A DNA stretch of 64,000 nt from Bacteroidota bacterium (GTDB lineage: Bacteria; Bacteroidota; Bacteroidia; Flavobacteriales; Flavobacteriaceae). The notes beneath the pieces are model-generated. The model worked only from the letters and a program-made list of their open reading frames with translations. It was not told the DNA's origin and searched no databases. Below are positions 1 to 9,140 of the stretch, one piece after another. The stretch covers positions 1-64,000 of the forward strand of contig QMOV01000001.1 in the NCBI GenBank assembly GCA_003650305.1, given 5' to 3'. Both the position numbers and the translations under genes were made by a program. Every line of letters starts with the position of its first letter. The stretch's first letter is position 1.

Positions 1-1176
1 TACTTTCATTGGCTGAATTAACTTCTATTTGATATATCGTTTTGGCAATGTCAATAGCTTTTTCCGGACTTAAGTTGGATTGTTTTTCTTTCAGTTGTCT
101 TTCAAGTTCTTTATATATCTTGTATGCTGCAAAATTAATGGTGATGTGTGCTTCTATTCTATTTTGTAGCCTGTGGTATATCGGCCTTACTTTTAAATCA
201 TGTTTTGATATTCTAAAAGCTTTTTCAATTTTCCATAAATGACCGTAATTCTCAATTATCTCGCCTTTGTTTAAAGAAGTATTAGTTACATATCCTTTTA
301 ATCCATCCCACTTTGCATCAAGTTGATATTTAGTTTTATCAATGCTTATTTTAATATCACCATCCATTTTCAGGTACTTATTATAGCCTCTGTTATTGAT
401 ATTTGATTTGGTGAGCTTGCCTGAGCTAATCTGCTTTTCTAAGCGTTGTAGTCCTCTGTCACGATTGTGCTTACCCTTTTTGGCTCGTTTATCAGAATAG
501 CTGATTATAAGCTTTAATCCATCTGTTCTTTTTATGATTTTACTTTCCCCATTCTTTAATTCTAGTGTGAGTATTTTGTCCTTAAGCTTCTTGGGTTCAT
601 TTTTGATTCTTGCGCCTAAGATAAACTCATATCCCTTTTGTTGGAGGTCTTCTATGTTCTGATTAGACAAGAGCCCTGAATCGGCAACAATAACCAACTT
701 ATTGAGCTTATACTTTTCTTTAAAAGCATCTAATATCGGAAGCATCGTGTGTCCTTCAAATTTGTTACCTTCAAAAATGTCAAACGCTAAAGGGTAGCCA
801 TCAATACTAACCAAGAGCCCTAAAACAATTTGTGGATTTTGATGCTTCCCTTCTTTAGAAAAGCCTCTTTTCCTTATTTGATCTTCATCGTCTATCTGAA
901 AAAAAAGCGTTGTTACATCATAAAAAACAACGTTTATTACTCCGTTCAAAACCTTTAAGGTGTGATCATAACTTATTTGTTGAATAAGCTCTTTTTGTTC
1001 AGAATATAGTTTGTCTAGGTAGCGGTATATTTTCTCAACAGGTATGTTGATGTTTTTATTCTGAAACAAATAATCAGATGTTCTGAGTTTACTCACAGGG
1101 TGATATAGCCGTGCAATTACAACGTGCTTAAAGAGCTCTTCTTCTATTAAAGAAAACCTGACATCATTAAACCCGC
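1..1176 (-). pseudogene. C-terminal part of IS1634-family (IS4-superfamily-like) transposase, runs off the left window edge; separated from its N-terminal part (2529-2817) by an IS1380-like insertion
   Basis: Minus-strand reading is open to the window edge: ...GFNDVRFSLIEEELFKHVVIARLYHPVSKLRTSDYLFQ...VFYDVTTLFFQ...VIVADSGLLS..., typical of IS1634-type transposases. Confidence 0.8.
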
Positions 1177-2528
1177 ATTATGCAATAGAATAATCAAAAG
1201 GAGGGCTAGTATTCTTGATTTGGGAGAAAATTCCGTCTAACCAAGGTCTTCTTTTGGTATGTAAAGAGATTTTCAACACCTGCTTATTGGCATGATTTAT
1301 CTTCCACGCTCCTAATGCAAAGCAATAGACTTTTAGTGTTTTCAAGGTTGCTCTATTATGATGGTTTAAAGCAAAATGCCTAAACAACCTCATTAGGTTG
1401 TAAGCAACCATTATAAACCTAAATGATGCTTCTGTAGCCCAAAAATCTTCTTTTAGTTCTTTTATTCTATTTTCGCAATCTGCACGCGTATTATACATGT
1501 TCCAAATTTGGTCTAAAGGAAGATCTAAATTGGTTACGTAACAACTGTAACGGTAGCCAGGTAAATCTTCAAAAAGCATTTTACCTGCTGCTTTAGGACG
1601 TATTTCTACTTGTTTTCGTACGATAATGTATCTTCTTATTTTACCATTTTCATGTTTAAATTTCATCTCATTCAACTCAATCCCTTTTGCTAGAGTAATC
1701 CAATCTTGCAATCCTCCAATAGAGCTTTTTACGGTTGGATACATTCGTACAGCCATGATATAATTGAGCTTTTCACTTTCTAAATAACTCATTAATTCTT
1801 CAGTGTAAAAACCACTATCAGCACGAACTAATCCTACTTTTTTATCTTTCAAAATTTGATTAAAAGTTTCTTCCATAAATGCCTTACAACCGCTACTATC
1901 TGCTGTATTTCCTGGTCTGAGCCAAGCATTAGCTACCATTCTGGTTTGACTTACAAATGCCATTAATGGATGGTGAGAATTACGACCTTTCTTGTTCGGA
2001 TTGTAGCCTTTAGCACTTCCTTGTTGCTCTCCATAGCGTGTAATGACAGTACTATCAAAGTCAATAGTAATGTTATCAATATTAATTTGGTCAAAAAACC
2101 AATGCTGGAGCTTTGGAAAGACTTCTGTATTTCTTGCTTGTGAAAATTTACCGAAAAAACGGCTATAGGTACTTTGTGATGGCATCTGATCCCAACAAAA
2201 GATCGATTGCAAAACTTTATCATACCTAAGCCAGTCGCAATGAATATAACGTGATGCTCCTGTCCAAATACCTAACCAAAAGGACTCTATAATGTGGTTA
2301 GGAGAATAACCTCTATTTGAACCTGGTTGTGGAAGATTTAATTCATTTAAAAATCTCGAATACCTGTTTTATCTATGAATCTTTTCATTAAACTCACCCC
2401 TCCAAAAGGGGTTACTTGTTTATCTGAATACTCTATCGGAAGATTAACCATTTGGGTTATTATTAAATTAAACCCAAAGATAGTATTAACAAGCGTTTAG
2501 AGAAAAAAAATATATCCTATTGCATAAT
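1177..2528 (-). mobile_element. IS1380-like insertion sequence, about 1.35 kb, nested in an IS1634-like transposase
   Basis: Imperfect inverted repeats ATTATGCAATAGAATA (1177-1192) and TATCCTATTGCATAAT (2513-2528), 15/16 matching, bound the transposase ORF and coincide with the break in the IS1634 reading frame. Confidence 0.8.
1178..2451 (-). pseudogene. IS1380-family transposase with an N-terminal frameshift
   Basis: Main ORF 1178-2212 (...TIDFDSTVITRYGEQQGSAKGYNPNKKGR...VRADSGFY...). N-terminus MVNLPIEYSDKQVTPFGGVSLMKRFIDKTGIRDF* starts at 2451; the homologous reading resumes in another frame as ..NELNLPQPGSNRGYSPNHIIESFWLGIWTGASRYIHCDWLRYDKVLQSIFCWDQ, implying a 1-nt loss near 2346-2355. 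Confidence 0.75.
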
Positions 2529-2817
2529 CACGGTTAAATATTCTCCCGAGTAATAAATCTGTTCCGACTTCTGTATGTGTTGATATACTTTGAAAAGCCG
2601 ATTTTAAAATATTATCTGTTGAGCAGAAATCTAAAATTTGTTGACCAGAGTATGAGTCAATAAATCTTTTTCCTTCTATAACAAGCCGCTCAATCTCATT
2701 AATATCTTTTGCACTTCCAATAGTCTTAACCAATTTAGACTTGCCTTCTAGCTTATTTATTACCTGGATACTAATTATCCCGCTTTTATTTCTCTTTTTA
2801 CGAACGAACACAGCCAA
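2529..2817 (-). pseudogene. N-terminal part of IS1634-family transposase, interrupted by the IS1380-like element
   Basis: MAVFVRKKRNKSGIISIQVINKLEGKSKLVKTIGSAKDINEIERLVIEGKRFIDSYSGQQ...VGTDLLLGRIFN, then the reading enters the IS1380 terminal repeat. Confidence 0.8.
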
Positions 2818-2894
2818 AAATAAAGTAAAAATTAGCTAGGTCACCCATTTAAAGACCATTTAAATCATTAACTCGCTTATAATCTTTTAGTTAG

Positions 2895-3053
2895 AATTTT
2901 TACCTTGAAAAGGTGTCGAAAACAGGAGACAATGACTCTATTGTTACAATAAAAAAAGCGACATTTAAAATTAAAATGATAGAACTAAAAGGAGAGAGTT
3001 TTATTAACACACTCCGCAAGAAACTTCTTTGGGGAGAAGACAAACGAAATTAG
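2895..3053 (+). pseudogene. nadK: 3'-terminal fragment of NAD kinase
   Basis: Unlisted open reading NFYLEKVSKTGDNDSIVTIKKATFKIKMIELKGESFINTLRKKLLWGEDKRN*, resembling NAD kinase C-termini of Bacteroidota; in-frame stop TAG at 2892-2894; lies directly upstream of DUF6089-uppS-bamA, where nadK commonly sits in flavobacteria. Confidence 0.7.
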
Positions 3054-3125
3054 GCAATAATTTAGCTTAATTCCTGTTTACCTTTAATACTATTCAACAA
3101 ATTATAATAGGCAAATCTTATTTAT

Positions 3126-3133
3126 TATATTTG
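3126..3133 (+). promoter_or_regulatory. Candidate Bacteroidota -7 box TATATTTG upstream of the DUF6089-uppS-bamA operon
   Basis: Matches TAnnTTTG 17 nt before the ATG at 3151; no clear -33 TTG. Confidence 0.4.
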
Positions 3134-3150
3134 CAAACTTTTAAAACCCA

Positions 3151-3846
3151 ATGAAGTACGTAACCATTATTATTATGAGTGTTTTATGTTACAATTTTAG
3201 CTACTCACAAATTTATGAAGTAGGAGTGTTTATTGGTGGCAGTAATTTTATTGGAGACGTAGGCGCTACTAACTATATTTCGCCTAACCAACTCGCAGTT
3301 GGTGGTATTCTTAAATGGAATAGAAGCCCAAGACATTCGTATAGAATATCAGTAATTTATGCAAAATTAGAAGGCATAGACCAAAAGTCTGATGATCCAA
3401 GGCGACAACAAAGAGGATATTCTTTTGAAAATAATTTATTAGAAATTTCTGCTGGAATGGAATTTACCTTCTTTGATTTTGATTTACATGCCGAAGAAAA
3501 AAAAATGACACCTTATTTATATTCTGGAATAAGTGCTGCAAATCATGATAACTTTTACTTTAACAATAGTGGAGTAATAATCTCGGAAAATAAAAAAAGT
3601 TGGGCATTTGGTATTCCAATAGTTTTAGGATTTAAAACTACACTTACAAATAGTTTTATCCTTGCACTTGAAGTTGGTGCTAGATATACATTTTCAGACG
3701 AAATAGATGGCAGTATTCCAGATAATAAATCCTTACAAGCTCAATTTAGCTTCGGAAATATAAACAATAATGATTGGTACACATTTTCTGGAATCACATT
3801 AACTTACACCTTTGGTCAAAACCCTTGCTATTGTGGTTACGAATAA
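3151..3846 (+). CDS. DUF6089 family outer-membrane beta-barrel-like protein
   Basis: ORF with signal peptide, glycine/aromatic barrel-like sequence; position immediately upstream of uppS. Confidence 0.75.
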   Translation: MKYVTIIIMSVLCYNFSYSQIYEVGVFIGGSNFIGDVGATNYISPNQLAVGGILKWNRSPRHSYRISVIYAKLEGIDQKSDDPRRQQRGYSFENNLLEISAGMEFTFFDFDLHAEEKKMTPYLYSGISAANHDNFYFNNSGVIISENKKSWAFGIPIVLGFKTTLTNSFILALEVGARYTFSDEIDGSIPDNKSLQAQFSFGNINNNDWYTFSGITLTYTFGQNPCYCGYE

Positions 3847-4586
3847 TGGATTTAAAAAGCAAAATACATACAGACCGTTTACCTAAGCACATTGCAATAA
3901 TTATGGATGGCAATGGTCGTTGGGCTAAACAAAAAGGGAAATTACGAGTATTTGGACATGAAAAAGGAGCAAAAGCTGTAAAGCAAGTTGTTGAAGGTTG
4001 CGCTGAACTTGATGTTAAAAATTTAACACTTTATGCGTTTTCTACTGAAAATTGGAATAGGCCAAAATTAGAAGTTCAAACCTTAATGAAACTTTTAATT
4101 TCATCTCTAAAAAAAGAAATAAAAACACTGCACGATAACCACATTAAACTTAATGCTATTGGAAACCTAAAAGCCTTACCAACAAAGGTGTATAATGAGT
4201 TGTTAGATGTTATTGAAATCACCAAAAATAATAGTAAGAGAACTTTAACATTAGCATTAAGTTATGGTTCAAGAGAAGAACTTACAAACGCCGTTAAACA
4301 AATTAGTATTAAAGTTAAAAATAATATAATTTCGCCAGAAAAAATTGATGAACTCATAATAAATCAGCATCTTTACACGCAAAATTTGCCTGACGTAGAT
4401 TTATTAATCAGAACTGGTGGAGAACAACGAATTAGTAATTTCTTATTATGGCAAATAGCCTATACAGAATTGTATTTTACTAATGTATTTTGGCCGGATT
4501 TTACAAAGCAACATTTGTACGATGCCATAATAAATTATCAAAAAAGAGAAAGACGATTTGGAAAAACAAGTGAACAACTTAGTTAA
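3846..4586 (+). CDS. uppS: Isoprenyl transferase (undecaprenyl diphosphate synthase)
   Basis: MDLKSKIHTDRLPKHIAIIMDGNGRWAKQKG...DLLIRTGGEQRISNFLLWQIAYTELYF; start at 3846 via TAATG overlap with the upstream stop (track start 3774 is too long). Confidence 0.95.
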   Translation: MDLKSKIHTDRLPKHIAIIMDGNGRWAKQKGKLRVFGHEKGAKAVKQVVEGCAELDVKNLTLYAFSTENWNRPKLEVQTLMKLLISSLKKEIKTLHDNHIKLNAIGNLKALPTKVYNELLDVIEITKNNSKRTLTLALSYGSREELTNAVKQISIKVKNNIISPEKIDELIINQHLYTQNLPDVDLLIRTGGEQRISNFLLWQIAYTELYFTNVFWPDFTKQHLYDAIINYQKRERRFGKTSEQLS

Positions 4587-4596
4587 TATTAAACTA

Positions 4597-7158
4597 TTGA
4601 AAACATACATTACGCGACTTCTATTTATAGCATTCTTAATAAGCAGTTTTAACATTGCTGCTCAAAGTAACGAGTTATCAAACGCAAAAAAATACACTAT
4701 CGAAGCTATTACAGTTTCTGGAAACACAAACTTTAGCTCTCAAACCATAGTGACTTACTCTGGACTACGTAAAGGGCAAGAAGTAATGATTCCCGGAGAA
4801 AAAATTAGTGCTGCGATTAAAAAATTATGGGGTTCTAATTTGTTTAGTAGTATTGATGTTTTTATTACAAAGATTGAAGGGAGTTTAGTTTTTTTAGAAT
4901 TACAACTTATAGACTTACCCGAACTTAAGGATGTAAAAATTGAAGGTGTTAAAAAATCTAAATTCGAGGAAATCATAAAAGATAACAAGCTTCAAGCTGG
5001 AGCGAAAGTTACCGAAAACCTTATTACTACAACAAAAAACTATTTAGAAAATAAATACAAAAAGCAAGGGTTTTTAAACGCTAAAGTAAATATTATAACT
5101 ACCGAAGTAATTGACTCTGTTCAAAAAAGTAGAGTTAATATGTTGTTAACTATAAATAAAGACAATAAGATTAAAGTAAAAAATATCGTGTTTAATGGTG
5201 CCGAAAAGCTTAAAAGCAAAAAGCTTCGCAAAGCAATGAAAAACACAAAAAAGAAAAACCCAATACGTGTGCTTAAACGTTCAAAGTACATTGAAGCAGA
5301 TTACAAAGAAGATTTAGTTAGCTTAATAGATAAGTATAAAGAAAAGGGATATAGAGATGCTCGCATTATTTCTGATTCTATTATTAAAAACGATGATAAT
5401 ACAATTACTTTAAGTATTAATCTAGAAGAAGGTGAAAAATATACCTATGGGAAAATTAACTTTTTAGGAAATACTGTCTATACAGATCAACAACTCAATC
5501 AAATTTTAGGAATTAAAGAAGGTGACACTTACAATGGTGTTGAGCTTGATAAACGTATTGCTGACGATTCTAAACCTGACGCAAACGACCTTACAAATCT
5601 TTATCAAGATGTTGGCTATTTGTTCTCATCAATAACTCCAATAGAAGTAAGTGCAGATGGTAATGTTATCGATATGGAAATAAGAGTTATTGAGGGTAAA
5701 CCTGCTTACTTTAATAATGTAACTGTTACAGGAAACGACAAGACAAACGATCATGTCATCTATAGAGAGTTAAGAGTGCGTCCAGGTCAATTATATAGTA
5801 AATCAAATGTTGTACGTACAGTTAGAGAACTTGGACAATTAGGATTCTTTGATGCACAACAAATTGTGCCTAATTTTATTAATCCTAGCCCAACTGATGG
5901 CACTCTGGATATGGAATTTTCTGTTGTAGAACGCGGTTCCAGTCAAATAGAGTTACAAGGTGGTTATGGAGGTGGAGGATTTATTGGTACATTAGGTTTG
6001 TCTTTTAATAATTTTTCTATAAAAGACATCTTTAAAAAAGAGGCTTACAAACCAGTCCCAATGGGAGATGGTCAAAAATTGTCCTTACGCTTACAAGCAA
6101 GTCGTTTTTTTCAAACCTATAGCTTCTCATTTTCTGAACCCTGGTTAGGTGGTAAAAAACCTGTTCAGTTTTCTACATCAATATCGCACACCAAACAATT
6201 CTTATTTAATCCCATTACAAGAAATGCAGATAAAAGTAGGCGGTTTAATATTACTGGTGTCTCGGTTGGTTTAGCAAAACGTTTAACTGTCCCTGACAAT
6301 TACTTTACATTGTCACAAGCTTTAAGCTTTCAGCTTTACGATTTAAAAAATTACAATACAGGTTTATTTACGTTTGGTGATGGTTCTTCAAAAAATTTAG
6401 CTTATACAATTGGCTTAAGTAGAAACAATACTTTTAACGACCCAATATACCCAATTGGTGGATCTAATTTTAATGTGTCTGCCAAATTTTCTTTTCCCTA
6501 TTCGGCTGTCAATGGTGTCGATTATAAAGCTTTAAAAGAAGAAAGAGATGATTTAACCGAAGATTTAGCTAACGACCCAACAAATACAGATGCTTCAGAT
6601 AGAATTGCCGAAATAGATCAAGAACGCTTTAAGTGGTTAGAATTTTATAAAGTTACATTTAATGGTGAATGGTACACGAAAATTGTTGGTGATCTCGTTT
6701 TAAGACCAAAAATAGAATTCGGCTTTTTAGGAGCCTATAATAACGATAGAGGACTAATTCCTTTTGAACGCTATTTTTTAGGTGGCGATGGTTTAGGTAG
6801 TTATAGTTTAGATGGTAGGGAGAGTATAGCTTTAAGAGGTTACCCAAACCAATCTTTATCTTCTCAGGATGGTGGTACTATTTATAATAAATTTTCGTTA
6901 GAATTAAGACACCCAATAACATTGGGAGCACAAGCAAAAATTTATGGTCTTCTCTTTTTAGAAGGAGGTGCTGCTTTTGATAATTTTAAAGATTATAACC
7001 CTTTTAATTTAAATCGATCTGCTGGATTAGGAATTCGTCTCTTTATGCCAGCTTTTGGTTTGTTAGGTATAGATTTTGGACATGGCTTTGACCCATTACC
7101 AGGTCAAACAGTTAAACATGGTTGGGAAACACACTTTATTATTGGACAACAATTTTAA
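4597..7158 (+). CDS. bamA: Outer membrane protein assembly factor BamA (POTRA domains plus Omp85 barrel)
   Basis: Signal peptide, POTRA repeats (ITVSGNTNFSSQTI, VTVTGNDKTNDHVIYRELRVRPGQ), barrel with ...LRGY... motif. Likely TTG start at 4597 (track uses TTG at 4558). Confidence 0.9.
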   Translation: MKTYITRLLFIAFLISSFNIAAQSNELSNAKKYTIEAITVSGNTNFSSQTIVTYSGLRKGQEVMIPGEKISAAIKKLWGSNLFSSIDVFITKIEGSLVFLELQLIDLPELKDVKIEGVKKSKFEEIIKDNKLQAGAKVTENLITTTKNYLENKYKKQGFLNAKVNIITTEVIDSVQKSRVNMLLTINKDNKIKVKNIVFNGAEKLKSKKLRKAMKNTKKKNPIRVLKRSKYIEADYKEDLVSLIDKYKEKGYRDARIISDSIIKNDDNTITLSINLEEGEKYTYGKINFLGNTVYTDQQLNQILGIKEGDTYNGVELDKRIADDSKPDANDLTNLYQDVGYLFSSITPIEVSADGNVIDMEIRVIEGKPAYFNNVTVTGNDKTNDHVIYRELRVRPGQLYSKSNVVRTVRELGQLGFFDAQQIVPNFINPSPTDGTLDMEFSVVERGSSQIELQGGYGGGGFIGTLGLSFNNFSIKDIFKKEAYKPVPMGDGQKLSLRLQASRFFQTYSFSFSEPWLGGKKPVQFSTSISHTKQFLFNPITRNADKSRRFNITGVSVGLAKRLTVPDNYFTLSQALSFQLYDLKNYNTGLFTFGDGSSKNLAYTIGLSRNNTFNDPIYPIGGSNFNVSAKFSFPYSAVNGVDYKALKEERDDLTEDLANDPTNTDASDRIAEIDQERFKWLEFYKVTFNGEWYTKIVGDLVLRPKIEFGFLGAYNNDRGLIPFERYFLGGDGLGSYSLDGRESIALRGYPNQSLSSQDGGTIYNKFSLELRHPITLGAQAKIYGLLFLEGGAAFDNFKDYNPFNLNRSAGLGIRLFMPAFGLLGIDFGHGFDPLPGQTVKHGWETHFIIGQQF

Positions 7159-7301
7159 GTTTGGCACGATATTTTCTATTAACCCAATGACGATTTAATA
7201 CAAGCGTTAAAATTTTTCAAAATATATTTCGTTAATTTGAAGAATATTAACTCTAGCGACGGAATCGTGAATTTTATCCGTCATTTTAATGAATTTATAA
7301 G

Positions 7302-8480
7302 ATGCAATCAATACATTTAAAATACTTTCGGATAAATACTAAAGTTCCTTTTTTACTGGCATTTGTGTTTTTAATAAATTTTAGTTCCTTTGCACAACGT
7401 GGCGTAAGAATTGGGTATATAGATACCGAATATATTTTACAAAACGTACCTGAATACCAAGAAGCATCACAACAATTAGATGCCAAAGTACAAAAATGGA
7501 AAAGTGAAATAGAATTACGTTTAAGCGAAATTGATCAAAAAAAGAAACAGTTAAATAGCGAAAGTGTTTTACTCACTAAAGAACTCATTGAAGAACGGCA
7601 AGAAGAAATAAATATTGAAGAAAGCGAAATATTAGATTACCAGCAAAAACGTTTTGGTCCAAATGGCGATTTAATGATTCAAAAGAAAAATTTGATGCAG
7701 CCAATTCAAGATCAAATATTTACTGCAGTACAAGAAATTGCAGCTAATAGAAAATACGATTTTGTTTTCGATAAATCTGCCGATGTTATCATGTTATATT
7801 CAGCAGATCGATTTGATATAAGTGAGCAAGTATTACGATCTATAACAAGATCTTCTAAAAGAAGACAAGTGCAAAATCGCCAAGAAAGGAAAGCTGCCGA
7901 AGAAGAAGAATTAATTCCAGAAATTAATAAAGAACAAAAAGCTCGTAAAAAAGCTTTGGCAGATAAAAAAGCAGAACGTGCAAAAACTATTGAAGATAAG
8001 CGGAACAAACAACTGTTAGCTCGAGAAGCCAAAAAGAAAGCTGTAGAAGATAAAAAGAAAAAGATTTTAGAAGATAGAGCAAAAGCCAGAGAAGAAAAGC
8101 TTAAAGCTAGAAACAAAGATATTGATGGGAAAGAGGTAATAGAGACTGAAGATGCAAAAGTAAGTGATAGTACCTCAGTACAAGAAAAAGCATTAAGCCC
8201 TAGTGAAGCCAAAAAGAAAGCATTAGAAGACAAAAAGAAAAAAATATTGGCAGACAGAAAAGCTAAACTCGAAGCTAATAAAGGAAAAACTGTAAATGAA
8301 AATGATGTAAAAACAGAAAACGATAGCACAAAAACAGTAGCTCCAAAATTAAGTGATAGAGAAGCTCGTAAAAAAGCTTTAGAAGATAAAAAGAAAAAAA
8401 TATTAGCAGACAGAAAAGCAAGGCTAGAAGCTCGTAAAAAAGTTAATGATTCAATAGCTGCTGCTAAAAAAAATAATTAA
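7302..8480 (+). CDS. OmpH/Skp family periplasmic chaperone with extended Lys/Glu-rich C-terminal repeats
   Basis: RIGYIDTEYILQNVPEYQEASQQLDAKVQKWKSEIE; OmpH family; downstream of bamA. Confidence 0.85.
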   Translation: MQSIHLKYFRINTKVPFLLAFVFLINFSSFAQRGVRIGYIDTEYILQNVPEYQEASQQLDAKVQKWKSEIELRLSEIDQKKKQLNSESVLLTKELIEERQEEINIEESEILDYQQKRFGPNGDLMIQKKNLMQPIQDQIFTAVQEIAANRKYDFVFDKSADVIMLYSADRFDISEQVLRSITRSSKRRQVQNRQERKAAEEEELIPEINKEQKARKKALADKKAERAKTIEDKRNKQLLAREAKKKAVEDKKKKILEDRAKAREEKLKARNKDIDGKEVIETEDAKVSDSTSVQEKALSPSEAKKKALEDKKKKILADRKAKLEANKGKTVNENDVKTENDSTKTVAPKLSDREARKKALEDKKKKILADRKARLEARKKVNDSIAAAKKNN

Positions 8481-8512
8481 TAGTAAACAATTTATAACAT
8501 AATTTATTAAAA

Positions 8513-9025
8513 ATGAAATACCTAAAAACCCTATTATTAGCAACTGCACTTTTTATTGGAAGTACAAGTTATATGAATGCACAAAGTAATGTTGCACATA
8601 TAGATACGCAAGCATTAATTGATGCTATGCCTAAAGCTATAACTGCAAGAGGCGAGTTAGAAAAATTAGCCAAAACTTACGAAAATGATATCAGATCTAT
8701 GGTCACAGAATTAGAGACCAAAGTAAAACAATACGATGCTGAAGCTTCTACTAAAACAGATGAAGAAAACGCTAAAAGAGTACAAGAAGTAGGAGAGTTC
8801 AGAACTAGTATTCAACAATATCAAGGACAAGCGCAACAAGATTTACAAAAGAAAGAACAAGAATTGTTCACGCCTATTTATGAAGAAGTTAAAACTGCGA
8901 TTCAAAAAGTTGGAAAAGCACAAGGCTTTCAATACATATTAGATTCCAGAGAAGGTGCAGGAACACTTTTAATGGCTGAAGGTAAAGACCTTTTGGCAGA
9001 TGTAAAAAAAGAATTAGGATTTTAA
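8513..9025 (+). CDS. OmpH/Skp family outer membrane chaperone
   Basis: NVAHIDTQALIDAMPKAITARGELEKLAKTYENDIRSMVTELETK; second tandem OmpH. Confidence 0.85.
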   Translation: MKYLKTLLLATALFIGSTSYMNAQSNVAHIDTQALIDAMPKAITARGELEKLAKTYENDIRSMVTELETKVKQYDAEASTKTDEENAKRVQEVGEFRTSIQQYQGQAQQDLQKKEQELFTPIYEEVKTAIQKVGKAQGFQYILDSREGAGTLLMAEGKDLLADVKKELGF

Positions 9026-9044
9026 AAATGTCATTTCTGTAAAT

Positions 9045-9075
9045 CCCGATAGCTCCCGATAGCTATCGGGACGGG
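9045..9075. repeat. REP-like palindrome CCCGATAGCTCCCGATAGCTATCGGGACGGG
   Basis: Inverted repeat; same core (CCCGATAGNTATCGGG) recurs at 24013-24028 and 44756-44771. Confidence 0.7.
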
Positions 9076-9098
9076 AAGGAATCTTAAACAATATATCT

Positions 9099-9129
9099 AA
9101 AAAGCTACTTTTAATTAAGTAGCTTTTTT
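9099..9129 (+). terminator. Rho-independent-like terminator after the ompH pair
   Basis: AAAAGCTACTT TTAATT AAGTAGCTTTTTT hairpin with T tract. Confidence 0.7.
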
Positions 9130-9136
9130 ATTTTTG
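9129..9136 (+). promoter_or_regulatory. Candidate -7 box TATTTTTG 4 nt upstream of the murI ATG
   Basis: TAnnTTTG match; spacing suggests a leaderless transcript. Confidence 0.4.
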
Positions 9137-9140
9137 TTAT

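Noticed and set aside
42-242. 66-aa plus-strand ORF at the window start
   Set aside because: Antisense to the IS1634 transposase C-terminal region.
1963-2223. 86-aa ORF overlapping the IS1380 transposase
   Set aside because: Out-of-frame reading inside the transposase; no recognisable domain.
7712-8329. 205-aa minus-strand ORF opposite the first OmpH gene
   Set aside because: Antisense shadow of Lys/Glu-rich repeats (AAA/GAA become TTT/TTC, giving Phe/Leu/Ser); the plus-strand gene is clearly real.
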